A program made the position numbers and the translations under genes. Positions 7,082-16,700 of a stretch of 55,584 bases of DNA are shown piece after piece. The stretch spans positions 1 to 55,584 of the forward strand of contig JALHOJ010000001.1 in NCBI GenBank assembly GCA_022843045.1. The letters run 5' to 3'. Source of the DNA: Phycisphaerales bacterium. GTDB taxonomy: Bacteria > Planctomycetota > Phycisphaerae > Phycisphaerales > UBA1924. Below the pieces are notes generated by a model. That model saw only the letters and a list, made by a program, of their open reading frames with translations, made no database searches and had not been told where the DNA came from. Each line of letters opens with the position of its first letter. The first letter of the stretch is position 1.

Positions 7082-9157
7082 CTACTTCCCGATTTCGGCA
7101 ACGAGTTCCTTGGCGCCGTACACCTTCTCCATGGCTTCGAGCAGGCCCCGGATGTCCACGGCGACGGCGCGGTTCATGCGGTCGTCGTAGTGGAACGCGC
7201 CGGGCAGGCTGTGGATGTTGCCGTCGAAGATCAGGCCGATGACCTCGCCCTTGGTGTTGATGGCGGGGCTGCCGGAGTTGCCGCCGATGATGTCGGCGGT
7301 GCAGACGAAGTTGAAGTGAGTTTCGGGGTTGAGGGAAGTGGGAGCGCTGGCCCAGGAGGGGGGCATGGTGAAGCCCGGCTCGCCCGTGCGCTGCGAGGCG
7401 CGGTCGAAGAGGCCTTGGAAGTTGGTGAAGGGGGCGACCATGCCCTTCTCGGGATCGTTCCAGCCGACGATCGCGCCGAAGGAGAGGCGGAGGCTGCCGG
7501 TGGCGTCGGGGTAGGCGGAACTTCCGAGCACGGCGAAGCGGGCGGCGGCGATCTTGGCGTAATTGGCGCGCTCGACGCTTTCGACCTGGTCCTCGAAGCG
7601 CTTGTTGAGCGGGCGCCAGGCGGCGTCGATGCGCTGAGCGAGGGCGAGGAGCGGGTCGGCGTTCTTGGTGATCCACGCGCCGCCGGCTTCGATGGCTTCG
7701 CGGACGCCCGCGGGGTCGCGGAGGCTGCTGCTCTGCACGGCCTTGGCGGCGAGATTCGCGGGGGATTCGCCCGCGAGGATCGACTTGGTGATTTCGTGTT
7801 CGCTGCCGAGGGTTTCGGTGATCCAGAGGAGGTACTGCTCGATCTGGTACTGCTCGTATTCGAGGTTGAGGGGCGTTTGGGCGTAGAGCGAGGTGTAGAG
7901 GGCGGGCAGGGCGGCGTCGGTGTACTCGCGCAGGCGCTGGTCGTTGGGCTTGGCGAGTTCGGCGGCGTGGCGAACGACGGTCATGGCGCGACGGACGAGC
8001 GTGCCGGCGCGGGGTTGGAGGACCGCGAGGGGGCGGAAGAGCTCGCGATGGGCCTGCTTGGCGGCTTCGATGTTCTTCCAGGCGTCGCCCCACTTGCTGG
8101 ACCAGTCGGGATTCGCAGCAACGGCGGCGCGGAGGCTTTCCTCTTGGGCGCGCTTGGCATTCATCACTTCGGGATCGAGCAGGCCGGCGTACTGGCCCGT
8201 GATGGCCTTGCGGCCGTTGGCGACGCCGTCGCGATCGTCACCGACAAAGCGGGCTTGCTCCTTGCCGCGCCCAGCGAAGACCATGAGTTTGGTTTCGCTG
8301 CGCCAGAGGCGCTGGAGTTGGAACGGGATTGCGACGTCGCGCTGGAACTCGATGTCGGCGAGCGTGAGCAGGCGCTGGGTGCGGCCTGGGTGGCCGATGA
8401 CCAGGGCGAGGTCGCCTTCCTTCGCATCCGTGGCGACCTTGAGGAAGTTGCTGGGCTTGTAGGGCTTGCCATTTTCGTAGATGCGGAAGAACATCGCGTC
8501 CAGCGAGTAGCGCGGGAACTCGAAGTTGTCGGTGTCGCCGCCGAAGCTGGCGATGTCTTCTTCGGGGGCGAAGACCAGGCGGACGTCGGTGAAGGTCTTG
8601 GAGAGATACAGGTGATACTGGCCGCCGTTGTAGAGCGTGACGACGCGGGCGGTGAGGTCGGTCTTTTCGGATTCTTCCTTTTCGATGGTGGCGATGGCCT
8701 CGCGGCGCATGCGGCCCGCGGCGGCGGTATCGGTGGCTGGCGTGATGCCGGCGTTGACGCGATCGGTGACGTCGCGGATGCTCATCAGCACGCGGAGTTG
8801 CATGCCGGGGGCCTTGAGTTCCTCTTCGCGCCTGCGTGCGAGGAAGCCGGTCTTGAAGAGGTCCATCTCGGGCGTGGAGAGGTCGGCGAGTGCGCCCGAG
8901 CCGACGTGGTGGTTGGTCATCACGAGGCCGTCGCTGGAGACGAACGAGCCGGAAGCCCCGCCAAAGTTCACGGCGGAGCGCTGGAGATGCAGCATCAACT
9001 CCTGCGTGGGTTCAAAGCCGTACTTGTCCTTGAGGGTCGCGGCGGGCAGGGCGTTGAGGGGCCACATGCCTTCGTCGGCGCGGGCGGGGGCGGAGAGGGA
9101 GCCGGAGAGGAGGACGAGGCCAGCGAGGAGGGCCGGAGCGAGGCGCTTGATGTGCAT
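7082..9157 (-). CDS. S46 family dipeptidyl-peptidase (DPP7/DPP11-type), secreted
   Basis: This 691-aa protein has a signal peptide (residues 1-27, ending APARA) and full S46 architecture. The catalytic triad is seen as His in SDGLVMTNHHVGSG, Asp in the FGGDTDNFEFPRYSLD segment, and Ser in GGNSGSPAIN. These periplasmic exopeptidases release dipeptides from the N-terminus of oligopeptides. After the serine, the IFDGNI segment has Gly where DPP11 enzymes carry Arg, which suggests the DPP7-like preference for hydrophobic P1 residues (inference from the known Gly/Arg switch). ATG 9157. It is separated from the upstream tpiA gene by 68 nt that hold a large hairpin. Confidence 0.88.
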   Translation of the reverse strand: MHIKRLAPALLAGLVLLSGSLSAPARADEGMWPLNALPAATLKDKYGFEPTQELMLHLQRSAVNFGGASGSFVSSDGLVMTNHHVGSGALADLSTPEMDLFKTGFLARRREEELKAPGMQLRVLMSIRDVTDRVNAGITPATDTAAAGRMRREAIATIEKEESEKTDLTARVVTLYNGGQYHLYLSKTFTDVRLVFAPEEDIASFGGDTDNFEFPRYSLDAMFFRIYENGKPYKPSNFLKVATDAKEGDLALVIGHPGRTQRLLTLADIEFQRDVAIPFQLQRLWRSETKLMVFAGRGKEQARFVGDDRDGVANGRKAITGQYAGLLDPEVMNAKRAQEESLRAAVAANPDWSSKWGDAWKNIEAAKQAHRELFRPLAVLQPRAGTLVRRAMTVVRHAAELAKPNDQRLREYTDAALPALYTSLYAQTPLNLEYEQYQIEQYLLWITETLGSEHEITKSILAGESPANLAAKAVQSSSLRDPAGVREAIEAGGAWITKNADPLLALAQRIDAAWRPLNKRFEDQVESVERANYAKIAAARFAVLGSSAYPDATGSLRLSFGAIVGWNDPEKGMVAPFTNFQGLFDRASQRTGEPGFTMPPSWASAPTSLNPETHFNFVCTADIIGGNSGSPAINTKGEVIGLIFDGNIHSLPGAFHYDDRMNRAVAVDIRGLLEAMEKVYGAKELVAEIGK

Positions 9158-9168
9158 CGGGGATGGTA

Positions 9169-9216
9169 CGAGTCGTGCAGACGATGAGGCGACGGCCGAA
9201 TCGTCTGCATGACTCG
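9169..9216. promoter_or_regulatory. 17-bp near-perfect hairpin between tpiA and the S46 peptidase gene
   Basis: Arms 9169-9185 and 9200-9216 (CGAGTCGTGCAGACGAT against its complement, 16 of 17 matching) surround a 14-nt loop. There is no T tract, so this is more likely an mRNA processing or stabilising structure, or an attenuator, than a simple terminator. Confidence 0.5.
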
Positions 9217-9225
9217 CTATACGAA

Positions 9226-10011
<786 letters not shown>

Positions 10012-10068
10012 GGCGGGCGAGGATAGGAGGGGCGGGGGGGAGAGTCAGCGCGGCGGCGTGTGGTGGGT

Positions 10069-10471
10069 CGATTTCAGCACAGAGACACAGAGATCAGGAG
10101 GAAGGAGGAGAAGAGTTGTTGAGTGAGATACGGATTCCGCCTGACGATTTCGCGTCGGACCTCTTGACGGCAAAGCCGTCGTGGTGAGTAGCCGTGGGTT
10201 GTCGCGAACGCGACACCCACGGATGAGAGGACACTGCATTGCGGCACCACGCAGTGGTGCAGGTCGCTGGCGCGTGTGCCGTCACCACTTCGTGGTGAAC
10301 GGGACACAAACTCCGCTCCGTGGGTGCCGCGTTCGCGGCGACCCACGGCTATTCACCTTGACGGCTTCGCCGTCGATCTTCGCGCACAGATTCTGAATCG
10401 AATCGGTATGCTGTCACAGCCTGGTCGTTTCTCCTCTTTCTCCAATTATCTGTGTCTCTGTGCAGAAATCG
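10069..10471. repeat. 403-bp nested inverted-repeat element (MITE-like, no transposase)
   Basis: This fills most of the 477-bp gap between tpiA and the esterase gene. Terminal inverted repeats: 10069-10091 against 10449-10471, 22 of 23 bases matching, core GCACAGAGACACAGA. Inside, 10166-10222 and 10318-10374 form a second inverted repeat (50 of 57 matching). Each inner arm contains its own hairpins: GACGGC-aaa-GCCGTC, and a GTGGGT...ACCCAC stem around TCGCGAACGCGA. The centre has two more hairpins, GCACCAC/GTGGTGC (10244-10260) and TCACCAC/GTGGTGA (10282-10298). Short ORFs on either strand are by-products of the repeats. Confidence 0.75.
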
Positions 10472-10488
10472 AACTACCTTGCGGCCAC

Positions 10489-12171
10489 TCATCGCGTGAG
10501 CAGTTGCCGGCGTTCGAACCGGCGGAGGTGGCGGAGTTGCAGTGTCGGGTCGGCGTCACTCAGAGTGCCGTCGAGGTTGAGGTCGGTTGGGTTGGCTTGC
10601 GCGAGGTACGCGTCGTGGGGCGTGACGCGGGCATCGGCATTGCGGTCCAGAGTGGCGTTGAAGACCTCGCGGAGGATGCTGTTGGGTTCTTCCTGGGCGG
10701 GGTACAGGAACGTGAGGGCTTGTGGCAATCGTGCGGCCCACGCAGCCTCGTTGTGTTGCTGGTTGTAGCCGATGACGTGACGGAGCGTGCCTTCGATGCT
10801 GTAGCCGGGGGCGAGGCCTCCCACGAAGTAGTCGCGGAGATTCAGCGTGGGCCAGTAGTTGTCGTTGCTGGTGCCGCTGTCGCCGCTGTCCATGTAGATT
10901 CGGATGGAGCGTGGGGGCGTGGTGCGGACGCGATTGAGGTAGTTGGGACATGTCTGCCACGCGCCGCTGAGAAGGCCCGCGCGGGTGAAGATGCTGGTGA
11001 AGTCCCAGCCGGCGTACAGCGAAATCACGCCGCCCATGCTGGAGCCCAGGATGCCGGTGTCGTCGGCGGTCGGAAGCGTGCGATACTGGGCGTCGATGAC
11101 GGGCTTGATGGTGTCGCGGATGTACGCGAGGTACGCGTCGCCTCGGCCTGTGCCGCTGAGGAAGTCGGTGGGCGGGAGGTAATCGCGGAGGCGGTTGGGG
11201 CCGTTGTCGAGGGCGACGACGATCACTTCACGCATCTGCGCGTTGGCTTGGAGGTTGATCAGCGTGGTCGCGGCGTTCCAGCTGCCGAAGGGGCCTGATT
11301 CGAAGATGTTCTGGCCATCGTGCATGTAGAGGACGGGGTAGCGGCGCGGGGCGTGCTGGTCGTATCCGCGCGGCAAGAAGACGCGATAGGCGCGGGTTTC
11401 GTTGAGCTGGGGCGAGAAGAGCGCGGGCGGAGTGGCGGGGTTGTACGCCCGGCGTGCGACAGTGGGCGCCGCGGCAGGCGTGTACGAGTAGAGCTGGCCG
11501 TCTTGCAGGAATACGCCGTCGAGGTTGGTGGAGTACCAGCCAGTGGCGGGGTAGCGAGAGCCGCCTTGCGAGTCGGTCAGGTAGAAGTCGTACGCGCCGC
11601 CGGCCGCCCCCGCCCCCGCGGGCGCGAAGTTCCACGCCAGCCACTGCGTTTCGTTGGCGCGGCCCGCCACGGCGGGGCCCAGTTCGCTCATCGCCCGGCT
11701 CGCGAAGGGCTGTGTCGTGTTGGCGGGGCGATGCCAGAGCAGCGGGCGCGCGATGTTCCAGGTCGCGACGAGCACTTTGGAAGGCACGGGGTTGGGCAGC
11801 GGTTCGACGTTGAGCGTCGTGGGCGAAGTGAGGAACGTGCCGTTGGCGGGTTGGCTGGTTTGGCCCGGGCCATCGCTGCGGCGGACGAAGCGGTAGGTCG
11901 TACTCACGCCAGCGGGGAGAGAAATGGTGACGCGCCAGAGCGGATACGCCGCGGGCTCGAGCTTGACGGCGCGGGTCATGTCGTTGCCGCCCAGTTCGGG
12001 GAGGTCGCCCAGGATGTAGATGGATTGGCCGACGGAGGTAGTTTGGGCAGTTTCGAAGAGGATGGGGCGGCGCGGGGCGAGGCCTTGGGGAGCAAGGGGT
12101 TGGGCGAGGGCGGCGAGCGTCACCAAGGATGCCATGAAGACAACCGCGGAGATGGTTGTGCGCAGGAGCAT
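10489..12171 (-). CDS. Secreted esterase D-like hydrolase with N-terminal starch-binding-like domain and dockerin-like tail
   Basis: A signal peptide (LVTLAALAQP region) is followed by a beta-sandwich resembling a CBM20/glycogen-binding module (SVGQSIYILGDLPELGGND, about residues 35-130). A putative esterase domain (PF00756 type) follows, with YPVLYMHDGQN, the nucleophile elbow GSSMGG, an acidic residue in MDSGDSG, and a likely catalytic His in QQHNEAAW. The last 57 residues contain NPTDLNLDGTLSDAD and end ERRQLLTR, a dockerin-like tail also found on the ADP-ribosylglycohydrolase at 42.6 kb. The likely role is extracellular hydrolysis of an ester or acylated carbohydrate. ATG 12171 gives a clean signal peptide; GTG 12204 is an alternative. 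Confidence 0.8.
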   Translation of the reverse strand: MLLRTTISAVVFMASLVTLAALAQPLAPQGLAPRRPILFETAQTTSVGQSIYILGDLPELGGNDMTRAVKLEPAAYPLWRVTISLPAGVSTTYRFVRRSDGPGQTSQPANGTFLTSPTTLNVEPLPNPVPSKVLVATWNIARPLLWHRPANTTQPFASRAMSELGPAVAGRANETQWLAWNFAPAGAGAAGGAYDFYLTDSQGGSRYPATGWYSTNLDGVFLQDGQLYSYTPAAAPTVARRAYNPATPPALFSPQLNETRAYRVFLPRGYDQHAPRRYPVLYMHDGQNIFESGPFGSWNAATTLINLQANAQMREVIVVALDNGPNRLRDYLPPTDFLSGTGRGDAYLAYIRDTIKPVIDAQYRTLPTADDTGILGSSMGGVISLYAGWDFTSIFTRAGLLSGAWQTCPNYLNRVRTTPPRSIRIYMDSGDSGTSNDNYWPTLNLRDYFVGGLAPGYSIEGTLRHVIGYNQQHNEAAWAARLPQALTFLYPAQEEPNSILREVFNATLDRNADARVTPHDAYLAQANPTDLNLDGTLSDADPTLQLRHLRRFERRQLLTR

Positions 12172-12258
12172 GATGCGAACGGTAGACAAAGAGGTTGGAG
12201 GCACCGAGCGGCTATGGGACTCAACTTGTCAACAGACCCTTGATCATGTACGCTCGGA

Positions 12259-13458
12259 CTAATCTTTGAGTGCATCCTCGGCGGGTGGTGTGAGCACTCG
12301 GTAGTACGCTGTATGACGGAATACTCGGTCGCGCTCTCGCCCAGTCACTTCATCAAGTATCTTCAATCGGGCGAACTCCGAAACCAGGGTGTTGGCCGTA
12401 GGAATTGATACCTCCAAGTGCCTTGAGACCGACTTGGCCGTTACCGTCGGCTTCACGTAGATCATCTCAAGAAATCTGGCGGCGTTGGCCTTGTTCGGGA
12501 ATGCGATGGAGATTCGTTGCCGCTCAAGAGCCTGGAGATCGAGCACTCGCCGCGCCGTAGATGCTGCTTGTACGGAAACGGACTGGACACCGGTCAAGAA
12601 GAACTGGAGCCATCCTTCCCAATCCCCTTCTTCGCGCACGGCCATAAGGCGCGAGTAGTACTCCTGTTTGCGTTGCTTGAAGAAGAACGAGAGGTACAAC
12701 AGCGGGCGCGAGAGCACGCCACGCTCGGAGAGCATGAAAGTGATGAGCAAACGGCCAAGGCGACCGTTTCCATCCAAGAACGGGTGAATAGTCTCGAATT
12801 GAGCGTGGGCGATCCCTGCTCGAAGCAGCACCGGAAGGTTGTCGTCCGCCCGCACGAATCGTTCGAGGTCTGCCAGCGACTCGAGCATTTCGGGCGCAGG
12901 CGGAGGCACGAATACGGCATCGTTCAGCGTGCTTCCTTCCGGGCCGATCCAGTTTTGGGTTCTTCGGAACTCGCCTGGGGTTTTGTCGCGGCCTCGCACT
13001 CCGCTCATGAGTTCTTCGTGAATCTCACGAATCAGACGCAGGCTGAGTGGCAGATCGGTCAGACGAGCCAGTCCCTTATTGAGCGAACTCACGTAGTTGA
13101 GTACCTCACGCACGTCGCTCGGGCGTTCGGTGGCTTCCACCGGTATGTCCGACTCCTCCTCTAGCACATCTGAGAGGCTGGCCTGAGTACCCTCGATCTG
13201 CGAACTCAGCACCGCTTCTTTTCGCCCGTACATTTGGACGAACAACTCGGGGTTCGGAACGATCGCTCCAATCCCATCGAGTTTGCCAAGGGCAAGATTC
13301 GCATTCGACAAGAGCGGTTCCAGGCTCGCTAGGTCGACGTTTGGGGTGGGTTGTAGCGAGCAGGGGATGAAGGCCCAATATCCGGTGGTCTGCCGCCGGT
13401 ACACACCAGCCCTGGGATGGCTGCGTCGATTCGTATTCTTGACGTCTTTACTAGCCAC
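12259..13458 (-). CDS. Fic family protein with Fic/DOC N-terminal domain and C-terminal HTH
   Basis: This 399-aa protein has the common Fic_N plus Fic plus winged-helix organisation. The active site is HPFLDGNGRLGR at residues 225-236 (His225 catalytic). SSQIEG at 85-90 is the class II inhibitory-helix motif. The C-terminal part (about 330-385) contains a helix-turn-helix-like stretch (VTAKSVSRHLEVSIPTANT), consistent with DNA binding or self-regulation. It is a different subfamily from the Fic protein at 4.5 kb. The start is GTG 13458 with no obvious ribosome-binding site. It is divergent from dnaE; no antitoxin-like small gene flanks it. Confidence 0.87.
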   Translation of the reverse strand: MASKDVKNTNRRSHPRAGVYRRQTTGYWAFIPCSLQPTPNVDLASLEPLLSNANLALGKLDGIGAIVPNPELFVQMYGRKEAVLSSQIEGTQASLSDVLEEESDIPVEATERPSDVREVLNYVSSLNKGLARLTDLPLSLRLIREIHEELMSGVRGRDKTPGEFRRTQNWIGPEGSTLNDAVFVPPPAPEMLESLADLERFVRADDNLPVLLRAGIAHAQFETIHPFLDGNGRLGRLLITFMLSERGVLSRPLLYLSFFFKQRKQEYYSRLMAVREEGDWEGWLQFFLTGVQSVSVQAASTARRVLDLQALERQRISIAFPNKANAARFLEMIYVKPTVTAKSVSRHLEVSIPTANTLVSEFARLKILDEVTGRERDRVFRHTAYYRVLTPPAEDALKD

Positions 13459-13711
13459 GATTGGTAATTAAAGGGAAACGCATTCGTTTAATCAAGGGTG
13501 CGACAAAGAAGAGGGCCTTAAACAACGATCGCGACTCCACGTGGTCGAGAATGCCGGTCCCGCGTTCAATGTTGAATTCACTCATTCCTTCGCAGCAGTG
13601 TTCACGAAACAAGATCGGAAACACTTCTTGGCGCGACAGGCCGTCGCAATGGGTAAAGAGCGGGTCAATCCGCTGGAAGTGTACAGTGTCGTTCAGTCAA
13701 GGACGACACCA

Positions 13712-16700
13712 ATGGGAAGCGAGAAGAGCACATCTCAGGGTGGTGGCAAGGGTGGAGCCGCTGGCGGGGCTGCTGGTGGTTCGCCCGGCACGGAGAGCCG
13801 GGGGGCCCTCGGGGCGTTCACGCACCTGCACTTGCACACTGAGTACTCGCTGCTTGACGGTGGCAATCAGGTCGAGAAGTTGGTCGATCGCCTCGTCGAG
13901 CTTGGGATGACGAGCTGTGCGATCACCGACCACGGCAACATGTTCGGGGCCGTGGCCTTCTATGAAGCGTGCAAGGCCAAGGGCATCAAGCCGATCCTGG
14001 GGGTGGAGGCGTACGTCACGCCTCCGGGCAAGCCGCGGACGGACCGGACGTACAGCGGCGGGGGCGAGGGCGGGTATCACCTCGTGCTGCTCGCGATGAA
14101 CAACAAGGGGTGGGAGAACCTGCTGCTGCTGTGCAGCGAGGCGTACCTCACGGGGTTCTACTACAAGCCGCGAATTGACCGGGAGCTGCTCAGCAAACAC
14201 AGCGAGGGGCTGATTGCGATCAATGGGCACCTGGGCAGCGAAATCGGCGAACATCTGCTGAACTTTGAGCGCACCGGGGACGAGAAGCACTGGAAGTTGG
14301 CGAGGGAGAGTGCGGAGTGGCATAAGTCGGCATTCGGGGTTCGGCATTCGGCATTCGACGCGAAGTCGGACACGAATCCCGAATCCCGGGTGCCGAGTGC
14401 CGACGCGGCTTCCGCGATTTCACGCTTTTACGTGGAGCTACAGCACCACGTCCCCGAGCAGAACGCCATCAACAAGTGGCTCATCAAGCTCGCGCGCGAA
14501 GTGGATGTGCCGCTGGTGTGCGACAATGACGCACACTTTCTCAAGGAAGACGACTACGACACGCACGACACGCTGATCTGCATCAGCACGGGCAAGGGCA
14601 AGCGCGACGATAATCGCATGCGCTACCCGCGCGAGGTCTTCGTCAAGAGCCCGGCGGAGATGGCCGAGTTGTTCGCGGGCGAGGATTACAACGCGGGGGC
14701 GTTCAAGAATGCGGGTCTGGAGGCGCTTGCAAACACGCAACGCATCGCGGAGGCGTGCAATGTGACGCTCCCGATCGGCGCGAACCACGCGCCGCTGGTG
14801 CGGATCACACTGCCCAAGGCCAAGGACCTGCCCAAGCACACCGACGCGAAGTACGGCGGTGATCTCACGGCGTGGTACACGGACTACTGCGCGAAGTTTG
14901 AACTGCGACCGTTCCGAAACGACGATGGCAGCGAGCCCAGCGCCGAGGACAAGGCGAAGGCCAAGGCGGACTGTGATGTGGCGCTGCGGATGTTGGCCGA
15001 GGGCGGTTTCATTTGGCGTTATGGACGTGCGGCAGGCGAGCGGGATTCGGGCTCGGGCATTCGGCATTCGGAAGACAAGACCTCGAATGCAGAAGCCGAA
15101 CACGCGGCGAAGGTCGCGCGCCTCGAGCGTGAGCTCGGCATCCTCGCCAACAAGAGCATCTCCGCCTACTTCCTGATCGTCTGGGACTTCGTGAACTGGG
15201 GGCGCAGCAATGGCGTGCCGGCCCTCGCGCGTGGTTCGGGCGTGGGGACGATGGTGGGATACGTGCTGGGGCTGTCAAACGCCTGCCCCGTGCGATACGG
15301 CTTGCTCTTCGAACGATTCACCGATCCCGATCGCAGCGAGTACCCCGATATCGATATCGACCTGTGCCAGGACGGGCGCGGGCGCGTCATTGATTATGTG
15401 CGCCGCAAGTACGGGCACGTCGCGCAGATCATCACGTTCGGGACGCTCAAAGCCAAGGCGGCGATCAAGGACGTCGGCCGCGTGCTCGAAATCCCGCTGC
15501 CCGAGGTGGATCGCATCACCAAGCTGGTGCCCGAGCAGCTCAACATCACCATCGCCGAGGCTCTCAAGAAAGAGCCCGAGCTCGAAGGGATGTACCGCAA
15601 GGACCTGCGGATCAAGGAGCTGCTCGATCAGGCGACGGCGCTCGAAGGCCACACGCGCCACGCGGGCGTGCACGCGGCGGGCGTGATCGTCGCAACGCGG
15701 CCCTTGCATGAGATCGTGCCGCTGTACAAGCAGTCCGGCAAGGAAAAGGAAGGCGAACTCGACGCCGTCATCACGCAGTGGGACGGGCCCACGTGCGAGA
15801 AGATGGGCCTGCTCAAGATGGACTTTCTGGGCCTGCGCACGATCTCGATCGTGGCGCGGGCGAAGAAGCTCATTCGCGAGACGATGAGCGAGCGGGAGAT
15901 TTGGGCTGCTGTGGGGCGCGAAGGGGAGTACGACGCCAAGGGTGCGGCGGCCCCAATGGCCAAGTCGCCAAGTGGCCCAATGGCCAAAGAAGGCAAGGCA
16001 GGAACAGAGCCGCAAGACTTGGCCATTTCCCCACACCCCTTAGACCTCGACCGCCTCTCCTACGCCGACCAACGCGTCTTCGAAATCTTCCGTCGGGGCG
16101 AGACCACTGGCGTCTTCCAGTTTGAATCGGGCGGCATGCGTCGCCTGCTCGTCGAGATGAAGCCCGACCGGCTCGAAGATCTCATCGCGGCCAACGCGCT
16201 CTTCCGCCCCGGGCCGATGGACCTCATCCCCGATTACAACCGGCGCAAGCACGGCACCGAAGACGTGCCCAAGGTCCACGACATCGTCGACACGTACACG
16301 CGCGAGACGTATGGCGTGATGGTGTATCAGGAACAGGTCATGCAGATCGTGCATGGCCTGGGCGGCATCAAGTTGCGCGACGCCTACTCGCTGATCAAGA
16401 ACATCAGCAAGAAGAAGCACGACAAGATCGAGAAGGAACGCCCCAAGTTCATCGATGGTGCCGTCAAGCAGGGCCTGACCAAGGACGGCGCCAACGACCT
16501 CTTCGAATTGATCCTCAAGTTCGCGGGCTACGGCTTCAACAAGAGCCACTCGACGGGCTACGCCATCGTCGCGTATCAGACGGCGTACCTCAAGTGCTTC
16601 TATCCGGCCCAGTACATGGCCGCGTTTCTGACGTATGAAAGTCAGGCGAACAAGGTCAGCGACTGGATTCCGTATCTTGAGGATTGCCGGCGCACGCGAA

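Noticed and set aside
5645-9187. A 1180-codon open frame on the plus strand
   Set aside because: It is a shadow of the well-supported minus-strand Fic, dehydrogenase and S46 genes in GC-rich sequence; its protein has biased low-complexity composition and no family motif.
10074-10346. A 90-aa minus-strand frame inside the 403-bp element
   Set aside because: It reads through nested hairpins; its repetitive His/Arg/Thr text is the usual by-product of such repeats.
10166-10374. CRISPR-like array
   Set aside because: The hairpins are nested and inverted, not direct repeats with regular unique spacers, and no cas genes are present.
13541-13711. Upstream start for dnaE adding 57 residues
   Set aside because: The added peptide has no similarity to DnaE N-termini, whereas the ATG at 13712 is close to the conserved PHP start.
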